Origin: Candidatus Moraniibacteriota bacterium | GTDB taxonomy: Bacteria; Patescibacteriota; Minisyncoccia; Moranbacterales; GCA-2747515 | Direction: 5' to 3' | NCBI GenBank assembly: GCA_029938745.1 | Contig: JAOZUJ010000008.1 | Coordinates: forward strand, 1 to 21,071 | DNA: 21,071 bases | Shown: piece by piece, positions 6,364 through 14,569 of the stretch | Layout of the letters: every line of letters begins with the position of its first letter | Position numbering within the stretch: position 1 is the stretch's first letter | Program-made: the position numbers and the translations under genes | The notes under the pieces: model-generated | Databases searched by the model: none | The model's input: only the letters and a program-made list of their open reading frames with translations | Told to the model about the DNA's origin: nothing

Positions 6364-6984
6364 CTAAAACTTGTCTGACTCAACCACAATGAGCAATAAT
6401 CTTTTTTTTGCACGCCTGAGAAGTGTGCCGACACTGCTTGTGGGTTTGCCTATTATTTCACTGATTTCTTTATATGACTTGTCTTCAAAATAGTGCAAGG
6501 TGATAACTTGTGCATATTGTTTTGGTAATTGTGCTACAGCATCATGAAGTTCATCGCGTAATTCGATTTGAAACCATTCATCAAGTGTTGTGCTTGTTGT
6601 ATCTGATAATTCTATTTTATCCTGCACAGAACATACATCATCTATCGATACAGTATTTTTTTGTTTACCCCGCGTTAACCAATTCATTGATTCATTGTGT
6701 GCAATGCGGTAAATCCATGATGAAAATTTCTTTTCTATGTCAAAAGAATCAATATGATTTAGTGCTTTTATAAAAACATTTTGTACAATATCTCGTGCTT
6801 CATCTGGATTACTGACAAAACGCATTACATAACAAAATAGCTTTTGCTCATACCGCATGATGATAATATCAAAACAATCACTCTCGCCATCTTGTACATG
6901 CACAATAATATCATTATCTTCCATTGTTTCGTCACATTTCATCTTTTGTTCTTTTTTGTCCATATTACCCATTGCCAAAACCAT
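6364..6984 (-). CDS. ECF-type RNA polymerase sigma-70 factor
   Basis: A 206-residue sigma factor with only regions 2 and 4, as in the extracytoplasmic-function group. Region 2 spans about 30-100: a helix starting IIMRYEQKLFCYVMRFV, the core-binding DEARDIVQNVFIKAL, and the -10-recognising FSSWIYRIAHNESMNWL. A poorly conserved linker leads to region 4 (about 140-200), with LPKQYAQVITLHYFEDKSY and the helix-turn-helix YKEISEIIGKPTSSVGTLLRRAKKRL. It should direct RNA polymerase to a stress or envelope regulon. No anti-sigma gene is adjacent: upstream is divergent tsaD, downstream the convergent tRNA locus. The start is uncertain; ATGs at 6984, 6972 and 6963 are all possible and none has a strong Shine-Dalgarno sequence. 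Confidence 0.92.
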   Translation of the reverse strand: MVLAMGNMDKKEQKMKCDETMEDNDIIVHVQDGESDCFDIIIMRYEQKLFCYVMRFVSNPDEARDIVQNVFIKALNHIDSFDIEKKFSSWIYRIAHNESMNWLTRGKQKNTVSIDDVCSVQDKIELSDTTSTTLDEWFQIELRDELHDAVAQLPKQYAQVITLHYFEDKSYKEISEIIGKPTSSVGTLLRRAKKRLLLIVVESDKF

Positions 6985-7039
6985 TTAAACTTCGTAGTAT
7001 TAGTATAAAGTATAACGTTAAAAGTATAAAGCACTATGT
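6985..7039. promoter_or_regulatory. Divergent promoter region of the sigma factor and tsaD
   Basis: This 55-bp region holds AGTATAAAG twice (7002-7010 and 7023-7031, 21 bp apart) around the palindrome TAACGTTA (7013-7020). TATAAA at 7025-7030 is a good -10 box for tsaD, with about three bases of leader. On the minus strand TATACT (7002-7007) can serve the sigma gene. Confidence 0.45.
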
Positions 7040-8137
7040 ATGAATATCCTTGCTATTGAAACATCCTGTGACGAAACTGCTGTGTCTATTATAGGTACCT
7101 CTATAGAGGTACCTATAGAGGCCTCTATTGTCACCATACAATCAAACATAATTTCTTCTCAAGTAGAACTCCACGCACAGTGGGGTGGCGTCGTGCCAAA
7201 CCTCGCTGCACGTGAACACACCAAAAATATTATTCCTGTGCTCACAGAAGCACTTGAAACTGCTCGTACAACAAAAGATGACATGGACCTAATCGCAGTC
7301 ACACATGCACCTGGGCTCATCCCCGCACTTTTGTCTGGTGTAAGTGTCGCCAAGTCACTTGCATACGCATGGCACAAACCTCTCATGGGCGTCCATCACA
7401 TTGAAGGACATATTTATGCAAATTGGATTGAACAAAAAAAAGATATTCTATTCCCTGCCCTTGCACTCGTTGTTTCTGGTGGACACACACAACTTGTTCT
7501 CATGGCTAACCATTGTCAATATGAAATTGTTGGTCAGACACAAGATGACGCTGTTGGTGAAGCATTTGATAAAGTAGCTCGTATCTTGGGACTTGGATAT
7601 CCTGGTGGACCGATTATTTCCCAGCGTGCTAAGATATTTGAACAAACGAAAAAAGAAAATAATATCACGCTCCCACAACCGATGAAGAATAGTGGCGATT
7701 ACAATTTTTCTTTTTCTGGTATCAAAACCGCTGCACTTTATCTCGTCAAAGATTATCGCAAAGAAAATAATTTACCTGATGATGCAGATTTACCACAAGA
7801 CTTCATTGATGCCGTCGCTCACGCATTTCAAACAGCAACCGTAGAAATTCTTACCAAAAAAACACTTGGAGCTACTGAAACATACAATGTGCAGAGCGTA
7901 CTTCTCGCTGGAGGTGTCAGCGCAAACACACAACTACGTGAAAAACTGCAACAAGAAATCGAAACAAACTTTTCTGATGTACAATTTTTTGCACCAAAAA
8001 TGGAATACTGCCTCGACAACGCAGCAATGATCGGAGCTGCTGCGCATTACAGATACAATACAATCTCACAAAAAGAAAAAGATAATCTTGCCAATGGCTG
8101 GAAAACCGTAGAGGCAAAAGCCAACTTGCAAATGTAA
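7040..8137 (+). CDS. tsaD: tRNA N6-adenosine threonylcarbamoyltransferase
   Basis: TsaD transfers the threonylcarbamoyl group from TC-AMP to adenosine 37 of tRNAs that read ANN codons, together with TsaB and TsaE in bacteria. The 365-residue protein has the ASKHA fold with the N-terminal ILAIETSCDETAV phosphate-binding strand, GGVVPNLAAREH, the iron-binding HIEGH with histidines spaced four apart, the VVSGGHTQLV strand, the DDAVGEAFDKVAR loop, FSGIKTA, LAGGVSAN and the C-terminal CLDNAAMIGAAA. Between CDETAV and the conserved SSQVELH it is about nine residues longer than usual; that insert is encoded by a perfect DNA palindrome. The ATG at 7040 lacks a Shine-Dalgarno sequence and lies ten bases after a -10 box. 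The valS gene follows after 102 bp on the same strand. Confidence 0.96.
   Translation: MNILAIETSCDETAVSIIGTSIEVPIEASIVTIQSNIISSQVELHAQWGGVVPNLAAREHTKNIIPVLTEALETARTTKDDMDLIAVTHAPGLIPALLSGVSVAKSLAYAWHKPLMGVHHIEGHIYANWIEQKKDILFPALALVVSGGHTQLVLMANHCQYEIVGQTQDDAVGEAFDKVARILGLGYPGGPIISQRAKIFEQTKKENNITLPQPMKNSGDYNFSFSGIKTAALYLVKDYRKENNLPDDADLPQDFIDAVAHAFQTATVEILTKKTLGATETYNVQSVLLAGGVSANTQLREKLQQEIETNFSDVQFFAPKMEYCLDNAAMIGAAAHYRYNTISQKEKDNLANGWKTVEAKANLQM
7090..7128 (+). repeat. In-frame palindromic insert within tsaD
   Basis: Bases 7090-7117 form a perfect 28-bp palindrome centred on CTATAG, overlapped by a second perfect 14-bp palindrome at 7115-7128 (ATAGAGGCCTCTAT). Together they encode roughly TsaD residues 18-30 (GTSIEVPIEASI), the part that exceeds the usual family length. 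Confidence 0.75.
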
Positions 8138-8191
8138 TCCAAATAACGACCTGTAAGTCAACTATATATGAAGTCTTGAAAAAAACGTTTT

Positions 8192-8219
8192 TTGTTGCTA
8201 TGCTTGTGTATATTACAAT
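8192..8219 (+). promoter_or_regulatory. Possible valS promoter
   Basis: TTGTTG at 8192-8197 and TACAAT at 8214-8219 are separated by 16 bp; transcription would start about 14 bases before the valS ATG. A TTAAAT box at 8223-8228 is an alternative. No T-box-like leader is present in the 102-bp intergenic region. Confidence 0.35.
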
Positions 8220-8239
8220 ACTTTAAATATGCGTTTTTT

Positions 8240-10894
8240 ATGAAAGAATTATCAAAACAATACGATCCTCAAAAAACAGAAGATGACATTTATAAAATGT
8301 GGGAAGATTCTGGTTTTTTTAATCCTGATGTATGTATTGAAAAAGGTATCACAGATGCGGACGCAGAAACTTTTTCAATTGTCCTGCCACCACCAAATGT
8401 AACTGGCACACTCCACATAGGTCATGCTGCAATGCTTGCAATTGAAGATACTATTGTACGGTTTAACCGCATGCAAGGCAAACGAACTCTATGGATCCCT
8501 GGCACAGATCATGCTGCAATCGCTACACAAAGCAAAGTAGAAAAAATTCTAAAAGAAGAAGAAAATAAAACACGATATGATCTGGGACGTAAAGAATTTC
8601 TGAAACGTGTTGACGTTTTTGCACAAGATTCACACGACACAATTGTAAATCAATCAAAAAAGATGGGGTCCTCGCTTGATTGGTCACGCGAAGCTTTTAC
8701 ACTTGATGAAAAACGTTCTCACGCAGTACGGACAGCGTTCAAAAAAATGTATGATGATAATCTCATTTATCAAGGTGCTCGCATTGTAAATTGGGACCCT
8801 ATTGGCAAAACTACAGTATCTGATGATGAAGTAATCTATAAGGAAGAAGTTGCAAAATTTTATTACCTTCAATATGGACCTTTTGTTATCGGAACATCAC
8901 GACCAGAAACAAAATTTGGTGATAAATATGTTGTAATGCACCCGGATGATGATCGTTACAAAGAATACAAACACGAACAAGAAATTGAATTAGAGTGGAT
9001 AAATGGCAAAATTACTGCGACTGTCATTAAAGATGAGGCAATTGATATGGATTTTGGTTCAGGCGTTATGACCATTACACCATGGCATGACAATACCGAC
9101 TTTGATATCGCAACACGTCACAACCTTGATTATGAACAGATTATAGATTTTGATGGTACTCTTTTAGAAATTGCTGGTGAATTTGCTGGTCAACCTATTA
9201 CTGATGCACGCCAAAATATTATTGATAAATTAGATGAAAAGGGATTACTTGTAAAATTGGAAGATGACTATGTACACAATATTGCAACAGCAGAACGTAC
9301 AGGAGGCACGATAGAACCTCAAATTAAAAAACAATGGTGGATTGATGTGAATAAAGAATTTGAACAAAATGGTAAAAAAACAACATTAAAAATATTGATG
9401 CAAAGTGCCGTAAGAGATAATCTTATTGATATTATTCCAGAACAATTTGAAAAAACTTATTTTCATTGGATTGATAATTTACGTGATTGGTGCATTTCAC
9501 GTCAAATCTGGTATGGTCACCAAATACCTGTGTGGTATTGTCAGAATGCAGATGAAAATGAAAAATGTACTCAGCCTATTGTTAGCACAGATGATATTAT
9601 AAGTTGTCCGCATTGCGATGGTGAGGTAAAGCAAGACCCTGATACACTCGATACATGGTTTTCATCTGGTTTGTGGACATTCTCCACTCTTGGTTGGCCA
9701 GAACAAACTGATGACTTTTTAACATACCATTCAACTAATCTCTTAGAGACTGGATATGACATTTTATTCTTTTGGGTTGCGCGTATGATTCTTATGACAC
9801 GTTATATTCTTGATGGCGAAGTTCCTTTCAAAACAGTATACCTCCATGGGCTTGTCCGTGACGAAAAAGGTCGCAAAATGAGTAAATCAATTGGAAATGT
9901 CATCAACCCAATGGATGTAAATAAAAAGTATGGTACAGATGCAGTTCGACTATCACTTATGATCGGCTCAACTCCTGGTAATGACGCGAAGATGTCCGAG
10001 AAAAAAATTGAAAGTTATAGAAATTTCTCCAACAAACTATGGAATATTGGACGTTATATCACAACACAAGACATTAAAGAAACCTCTGACGTATCCATAA
10101 ACTCTCCTGCAGATGCTTGGATTATGTCACGACTATCGCAAACAATTTCATCTGTGACTCAACATATCGAAAATTATAGACTCTCCCAAGCTGGTGAGGA
10201 ATTACGAGATTTCACATGGACTACATTTGCTGATTGGTACGTGGAGATTCATAAAATTGAGAAAAATGACACTGTCCTAATTCACGTTTATAAAACTCTT
10301 CTTAAGTTATGGCATCCATTTATTCCATTTGTCACAGAAACTATTTGGCAAGAAATGTTTGATGAAGATCAAATTTTGATGGTGACCAAATATCCCGCAC
10401 CACAAGAAACTAGCATGAAAGAAGATGTCCTAAATACATTTGAGACAGTCAAAGAGATTATTACACACATTCGAAATATCCGTGCGACGTATACGGTCCC
10501 TGCAAATTCTGAAATTAATATCACAATCATAACGCAAGATGTTAAAAATATCACAACACAAGAAAATTTGATCAAAAAACTCGCCCGTGTAGGAAAAATT
10601 ACAATTCAAACTGAGGACACGCCACAAACCGAATCAGCATCTGCTATTTTTACTGATGGGAAATTATATGTTCACCTTTCTGGCATTATTGATATAGAAA
10701 AAGAAAAGAAACGACTTGAAGATGACATTGCCCAAACAGAGAAATACATAAAAAGCATTCAAGGACGCCTCAATAGTGAACAATTTACAAAAAAAGCTCC
10801 AGAAAATATCGTCCAGCAAGAACGTGACAATTTAATACAAGCAGAAACAAAGGTTACAGAGTCATCACAACATTTAGAAAATTTAACAAATTAA
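8240..10894 (+). CDS. valS: Valyl-tRNA synthetase
   Basis: A class I synthetase of 884 residues that charges tRNA-Val and edits misactivated threonine. Motifs: HIGH in PPNVTGTLHIGHAAML near residue 50; the CP1 editing domain with GTSRPETKFGDKYVVMHPDD and the later GVMTITPWHDNTDFDIA; WCISRQIWYGHQIPVWYC; a zinc-knuckle-like CPHC within the insertion; KMSKS in KGRKMSKSIGNVI; an anticodon-binding helical domain (FTWTTFADWYVEIHK); and a C-terminal coiled-coil arm starting IEKEKKRLEDDIAQTEKYI, typical of ValS. The frame is open upstream to 8192, but the ATG at 8240 (MKELSKQYDPQ) gives the usual family N-terminus. The following gene starts 10 bp after the stop, so the two are probably one transcript. 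Confidence 0.97.
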   Translation: MKELSKQYDPQKTEDDIYKMWEDSGFFNPDVCIEKGITDADAETFSIVLPPPNVTGTLHIGHAAMLAIEDTIVRFNRMQGKRTLWIPGTDHAAIATQSKVEKILKEEENKTRYDLGRKEFLKRVDVFAQDSHDTIVNQSKKMGSSLDWSREAFTLDEKRSHAVRTAFKKMYDDNLIYQGARIVNWDPIGKTTVSDDEVIYKEEVAKFYYLQYGPFVIGTSRPETKFGDKYVVMHPDDDRYKEYKHEQEIELEWINGKITATVIKDEAIDMDFGSGVMTITPWHDNTDFDIATRHNLDYEQIIDFDGTLLEIAGEFAGQPITDARQNIIDKLDEKGLLVKLEDDYVHNIATAERTGGTIEPQIKKQWWIDVNKEFEQNGKKTTLKILMQSAVRDNLIDIIPEQFEKTYFHWIDNLRDWCISRQIWYGHQIPVWYCQNADENEKCTQPIVSTDDIISCPHCDGEVKQDPDTLDTWFSSGLWTFSTLGWPEQTDDFLTYHSTNLLETGYDILFFWVARMILMTRYILDGEVPFKTVYLHGLVRDEKGRKMSKSIGNVINPMDVNKKYGTDAVRLSLMIGSTPGNDAKMSEKKIESYRNFSNKLWNIGRYITTQDIKETSDVSINSPADAWIMSRLSQTISSVTQHIENYRLSQAGEELRDFTWTTFADWYVEIHKIEKNDTVLIHVYKTLLKLWHPFIPFVTETIWQEMFDEDQILMVTKYPAPQETSMKEDVLNTFETVKEIITHIRNIRATYTVPANSEINITIITQDVKNITTQENLIKKLARVGKITIQTEDTPQTESASAIFTDGKLYVHLSGIIDIEKEKKRLEDDIAQTEKYIKSIQGRLNSEQFTKKAPENIVQQERDNLIQAETKVTESSQHLENLTN

Positions 10895-10904
10895 CATTCA
10901 GTTT

Positions 10905-11402
10905 TTGAAATTTATTGAAACATTATTTTTAGGTTTTTTAATTGCATGTGCGGCACTTATTGCACAAGTATTTTTTGAGGTGATTGCAGAGATATTTTTT
11001 CACACGGAAATTATTATACGATATTCCCCTACTGACACCACGCAACACATTCTCTTCATCATGCTGATTGCAGCAACTATCGAAGAAAGCATTCGCTACT
11101 TATTCATCAAAAAAAGAACATCTATACATATTCAGAATTCTTTTCGAGAATCTGTCATTTATGGAATCTTACTCGGTACTGGTTTTGTTACTTTAGAAAT
11201 TATATTTGGTTTTTTTAGTGGAATTATTTTGACTGCGCCTATTATATCCATCATATCTGTCGCGTCTATACACATTTTACTTAGTATATTTTTATTATAT
11301 GTTACAACACACAAACGCACTGTCGCGCAAGATATTCCATTTATTATTATTGCCATTTTATTACACGTATGTGGAAATTTTCTACTGTTATACTACATAT
11401 AA
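10905..11402 (+). CDS. PrsW-like intramembrane protease (CAAX/Abi-type fold)
   Basis: A 165-residue protein of five to six membrane helices. The polar residues inside its helices follow the PrsW pattern: a Glu pair at 60-61 (IEESIRYLF), GTGF then Glu98 (GILLGTGFVTLEII), His123 (ASIHILLSIFLLY), and His154 with Asn158 (LLHVCGNFLL). In PrsW and CAAX proteases such Glu and His residues form the metal-dependent active site in the membrane; PrsW cleaves an anti-sigma factor in Bacillus. The start must be TTG at 10905, because the first ATG lies at codon 53 and would remove the first helices. It follows valS by 10 bp and is followed by the heat-shock gene promoter. The family call rests on motif spacing and is tentative; whether it acts on a sigma pathway here is unknown. 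Confidence 0.65.
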   Translation: MKFIETLFLGFLIACAALIAQVFFEVIAEIFFHTEIIIRYSPTDTTQHILFIMLIAATIEESIRYLFIKKRTSIHIQNSFRESVIYGILLGTGFVTLEIIFGFFSGIILTAPIISIISVASIHILLSIFLLYVTTHKRTVAQDIPFIIIAILLHVCGNFLLLYYI

Positions 11403-11427
11403 TTAACACAAGTTATCCACAGACACC

Positions 11428-11456
11428 TTGCAATAAAACGTATAGTATTTTATAAT
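11428..11456 (+). promoter_or_regulatory. Sigma-70 type promoter of the small heat-shock gene
   Basis: TTGCAA (11428-11433), a 17-bp spacer and a perfect TATAAT (11451-11456) form the best housekeeping-type promoter in the window. Transcription would start near 11463, leaving a 32-nt AT-rich leader without a Shine-Dalgarno sequence. No CIRCE-type inverted repeat is seen, so heat control is not evident from DNA. Confidence 0.75.
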
Positions 11457-11494
11457 AAAAAATATATTGTAGTCATTAATAAAACATTACCATT

Positions 11495-12061
11495 ATGAAG
11501 AAAGAAAAGAAATCGTTTCTCAATAGATTCTCAGGAGGAGGGCAAGAAGAAGAACAAATGATGCAAGAACAGCAACCAATGTCAACACCAGTGTATGCAG
11601 AAGAGGAAGAAACTCAAATGCATGTAGAACAATTCCAGGCAGAAGAGCCACAAATTGTACAACAGCAAGATATGACACAACAGCAAGATGATGACTGGGG
11701 ACAACCAGAAGAATTGCCAGCAGATGATTCTGAGGGTCAGTTAACAATTGACGTATATCAAACAGATACAGAAATTGTGATCAAGTCAACAATTGCAGGC
11801 GTAAAACCAGAAGACCTCGATGTCTCAATTAGCAATGACATGCTCACAATCAAAGGAGAGCGTAAAAATGAAGAGGTTGTGGATGATAACAGCTTTTATT
11901 ATCGCGAATGTTACTGGGGAACTTTTTCTCGCTCCGTTGTTTTACCAATGGATGTTCTGGCTGACAAAATTGATGCAACACTCAAAAATGGTATTCTAAC
12001 AATTCGTTTACCAAAAGCTGATGTTACAAAGACAAAGAAAATTCAAGTGCGTGGTTTTTAA
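11495..12061 (+). CDS. Small heat-shock protein (Hsp20, alpha-crystallin domain)
   Basis: A 188-residue ATP-independent holdase chaperone that should bind unfolding proteins in the cytoplasm. The alpha-crystallin domain occupies about 80-188: LTIDVYQTDTEIVIKSTIAG, PEDLDVSISNDMLTIKGER, the YYRECYWGTFSRSVVLP strand pair, and the ALKNGIL-type signature TLKNGILTIRLPK. The C-terminal tail lacks a clear I-x-I beyond IQVRGF. The N-terminal arm of about 75 residues is strongly biased to Gln and Glu (runs such as QEEEQMMQEQQP) with few hydrophobic residues, unlike the hydrophobic arms usual in the family. It is a single-gene unit with its own strong promoter and GC-rich terminator. Confidence 0.92.
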   Translation: MKKEKKSFLNRFSGGGQEEEQMMQEQQPMSTPVYAEEEETQMHVEQFQAEEPQIVQQQDMTQQQDDDWGQPEELPADDSEGQLTIDVYQTDTEIVIKSTIAGVKPEDLDVSISNDMLTIKGERKNEEVVDDNSFYYRECYWGTFSRSVVLPMDVLADKIDATLKNGILTIRLPKADVTKTKKIQVRGF

Positions 12062-12105
12062 TTCACATATGCAAAAAAGTTTACTGCATTTTATATAAAA
12101 TTTTT

Positions 12106-12133
12106 GGAGGGCGTATTACAAGCCCTCCTTTTT
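12106..12133 (+). terminator. Rho-independent terminator of the hsp20 gene
   Basis: Perfect GC-rich 7-bp stem GGAGGGC/GCCCTCC (12106-12112 with 12122-12128), 9-nt loop, then five T. It is the most GC-rich terminator in the window, and its T-tract runs into the -35 box of the next gene. Confidence 0.92.
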
Positions 12134-12162
12134 GACCTAATGTGCCTCATATCATATATAAA
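12132..12162 (+). promoter_or_regulatory. Promoter of the VanW-domain gene
   Basis: TTGACC (12132-12137), a 17-bp spacer and TATATA (12155-12160) or the overlapping TATAAA (12157-12162). Transcription would start 6-8 bases before the ATG at 12175, so the leader is very short. Confidence 0.55.
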
Positions 12163-12174
12163 GAAAAATATTTT

Positions 12175-13458
12175 ATGTTAAAAAAATATAAAACACTATT
12201 CATATGTGGAATTCTCATAGGCCTGCTACCACAAGCTGTTTTTGCGTTAGACTCACAATCAAAAAATACCACAATCACATTAGCAATTGATGGCGATGCA
12301 AAAGAACACATCACAGAATCAGAGATGTCACTTTTTTTGCAAAAAATCCCCTTTCCTATATATGACCCAAATTATCAAAGCGAGATAGAAAATGATCTCA
12401 TGTGCTTAAATAAATTTCAACCATGTTTTTTAACTTCCACTGTACAGCAATCATTCACAGTGAAAAATCAAACATACCCAACAATATCCACCGATGCAAT
12501 TAGATCATTTGTAGAAGATGTTGCTCGCAAGACAAACATAGACCCAAACAACGCACGATTGCGCTTCAATACTACAACAAATGAAGTGGAGGAAATGACA
12601 CCACACACAGATGGTATCACTGTTGATGTAGACAAAACAACTGATACTATCGTAGACCATCTACAAAAAAATCCTACACCACAACAAACATCATTAGAAA
12701 TTTCTTATGCACCAGCAACAGCAAAAATTACCAGTGAAAACGCAGAACAACTTGGTATTACAGAACTCATCGGAACAGGTACATCTAACTTTGCTGGATC
12801 AACAAAAAGTCGTATACACAATATCACGACAGCTTCAAAGCGTTTTGATGGTATGGTCATTGCACCAGATGAAGAATTTTCATTTGTATCAATACTTGGA
12901 CCAGTTGACGGTGAACATGGTTATAAAGAAGAACTTGTCATACGTGACAATGAAACAAAGCCTGAATATGGTGGCGGTATCTGCCAAGTGTCCACAACAG
13001 TATTTCGTGGAGCAATTTATACTGGCATGAAGATCACACAAAGACGTAACCATTCTTATCCTGTACATTATTATACGCCGACAGGTTTTGATGCGACTGT
13101 TTATGTTCCTGCACCTGATTTTCGTTTTATTAACAATACACCTGGATATATCCTTCTTAATGTGGCCATGGAAGGCAACAAATTAATATTTAATTATTAT
13201 GGTACAAAAGACGGCCGCAATGTCGTCATGGATGGTCCACACGTGACAGATCGCCAACCAAATGGCGCAATGAAAACATATTTCACTCAGACCGTCACAG
13301 ACAAAGATGGAAATGCATTTATTGATGATACATTTAAAAGTAACTATAAATCACCTGATGATTATCCACATCCAGGCGATGTTGCAAAACTTACGAGTAA
13401 ACCAAAAAACTGGTCCAAAAAAGAATGGAACGATTATAAAAAAGAGAATGGATTATAA
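12175..13458 (+). CDS. Secreted VanW-domain protein
   Basis: A 427-residue exported protein. The chosen ATG gives a classical signal peptide (MLKKYKTLFICGILIGLL, cleavage after AVFA). A poorly conserved region at about 25-195 contains acidic beta-rich sequence that may be a peptidoglycan-binding-4-like domain. The VanW domain follows at about 197-345, with GTGTSNFAGS, RIHNITTASKRFDG, GEFSF-type PDEEFSFVSILGPV, YGGGICQVSTTVFR, RRNHSYPVHYY and the GFDATVY strand. VanW was first seen as an accessory gene in vancomycin-resistance clusters, but its biochemical role is not established, and presence here does not imply resistance. A lysine-rich tail ends the protein. The frame extends upstream to a GTG at 12142, but that adds residues ahead of the signal peptide and overlaps the promoter. 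Confidence 0.9.
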   Translation: MLKKYKTLFICGILIGLLPQAVFALDSQSKNTTITLAIDGDAKEHITESEMSLFLQKIPFPIYDPNYQSEIENDLMCLNKFQPCFLTSTVQQSFTVKNQTYPTISTDAIRSFVEDVARKTNIDPNNARLRFNTTTNEVEEMTPHTDGITVDVDKTTDTIVDHLQKNPTPQQTSLEISYAPATAKITSENAEQLGITELIGTGTSNFAGSTKSRIHNITTASKRFDGMVIAPDEEFSFVSILGPVDGEHGYKEELVIRDNETKPEYGGGICQVSTTVFRGAIYTGMKITQRRNHSYPVHYYTPTGFDATVYVPAPDFRFINNTPGYILLNVAMEGNKLIFNYYGTKDGRNVVMDGPHVTDRQPNGAMKTYFTQTVTDKDGNAFIDDTFKSNYKSPDDYPHPGDVAKLTSKPKNWSKKEWNDYKKENGL

Positions 13459-13464
13459 AAATAA

Positions 13465-14553
13465 TTATTTTTGTGCAAATTCTTTGATATAAATATCTTG
13501 TTTGCTATATGGTATTTCTATACCGCGTCGATTAAACTCGTCATAAATATGCATATTCAGCATATCGATTGCTTGTCCACGAAATTTTGCTTCTTGTATC
13601 CAACATAACAATTTTAGATGAATACTTGATTCACCAAATTCTACAAACCGTGCAATCGGAGCAGGTTCATCAATAACATATTGACTATTGCGTGCAACTG
13701 CAACTAAAACGTCTTTTATCAAATGCACATCAGCTCCATATGCAACATGTATATCAACATCAATACGTGTTGTACGTGATGTGCCGCCTGATTCATTTAT
13801 AACTGGAGTGTTGCCCATAATAGAATTTGGTATTACGATCTCCACGTCATCCATTGTTAAAATACGTGTACTTCGAATACCGATATCAACTACCTCTCCT
13901 CTCTCTCCCGTTTCAAGATCTATAAAATCACCAATTTTATATGGCTGATCAGCCATGATAAAAATACCAGAAAAGAAATTTGCAATCGTATCTCGCGCTG
14001 CAAATGATATAGCTACACCTATGATACCCATTGACGCAAACAACGCTGTCATATTCACATTCCATATAACTGCAAAAATGACATAAGAAACAATCAAAAT
14101 AATAAAAATATTCGTGATATTACTAAAAAGAGGCAATGTTTGTTTTGTAATAAAACGTGACCCCTCTCTACGTGAAAGCATTACAAAAATTGCTTTACCA
14201 ATTGACATAACTGCAAACGTCGCATAAACAAAAAATATCGTAATAATTATTCTAAAGATATTTTTCCATAAAATACTGTCACTATAAAAAAACGCGATTA
14301 ATACAATCATTATTCCGCAAAAAATAATCGTACCAGAAACAAGATTTTGCACTTTTTTGACAACTTTATTATTTAATTTTTCATATTTTGATGGAATAAG
14401 TCTACGCACAACAAATCCCGTAATACCTCGAAAAATAATCGTCAACAATATCGTAGCAGAAACAATAAAAAACAGTAACGGATAATAATTTTCATCCGCA
14501 CTATCAATAGAAAACATCTGTATTTTATCTTGAATAATTTGAAATATATCCAT
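13465..14553 (-). CDS. MscS-family mechanosensitive channel
   Basis: A 362-residue small-conductance mechanosensitive channel that would open under membrane tension to release ions after hypo-osmotic shock. There are about four to five hydrophobic helices in the first 190 residues. The pore-lining helix is followed by the signature SMGIIGVAISFAARDTIAN and FFSGIFIMADQPYKIGDFI, then the beta domain GERGEVVDIGIRSTRILTMDDVEIVIPNS, and a C-terminal alpha/beta domain ending FNRRGIEIPYSKQDIYI. It is longer than E. coli MscS because of extra N-terminal helices. It is the last gene of a four-gene minus-strand unit, 16 bp after the ATP-cone nuclease gene, and converges with the VanW gene with only 6 bp between stops. 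Confidence 0.95.
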   Translation of the reverse strand: MDIFQIIQDKIQMFSIDSADENYYPLLFFIVSATILLTIIFRGITGFVVRRLIPSKYEKLNNKVVKKVQNLVSGTIIFCGIMIVLIAFFYSDSILWKNIFRIIITIFFVYATFAVMSIGKAIFVMLSRREGSRFITKQTLPLFSNITNIFIILIVSYVIFAVIWNVNMTALFASMGIIGVAISFAARDTIANFFSGIFIMADQPYKIGDFIDLETGERGEVVDIGIRSTRILTMDDVEIVIPNSIMGNTPVINESGGTSRTTRIDVDIHVAYGADVHLIKDVLVAVARNSQYVIDEPAPIARFVEFGESSIHLKLLCWIQEAKFRGQAIDMLNMHIYDEFNRRGIEIPYSKQDIYIKEFAQK

Positions 14554-14569
14554 CTGTTTTTATTTTTAT

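Noticed and set aside
8180..8193. AAAAAACGTTTTTT palindrome between tsaD and valS as a terminator
   Set aside because: With a minimal loop only about five A-T pairs remain, too weak for a terminator.
11413..11421. Perfect DnaA box TTATCCACA upstream of hsp20, possible origin
   Set aside because: A single 9-mer of this kind is not unlikely in 21 kb, and no cluster of boxes, unwinding element or dnaA/dnaN gene is nearby.
13457..13472. AAAAATAATTATTTTT palindrome spanning the convergent stops of VanW and MscS genes as a terminator
   Set aside because: It is pure A/T with no loop outside the stem; folding would be weak. It may help end transcription but the evidence is thin.
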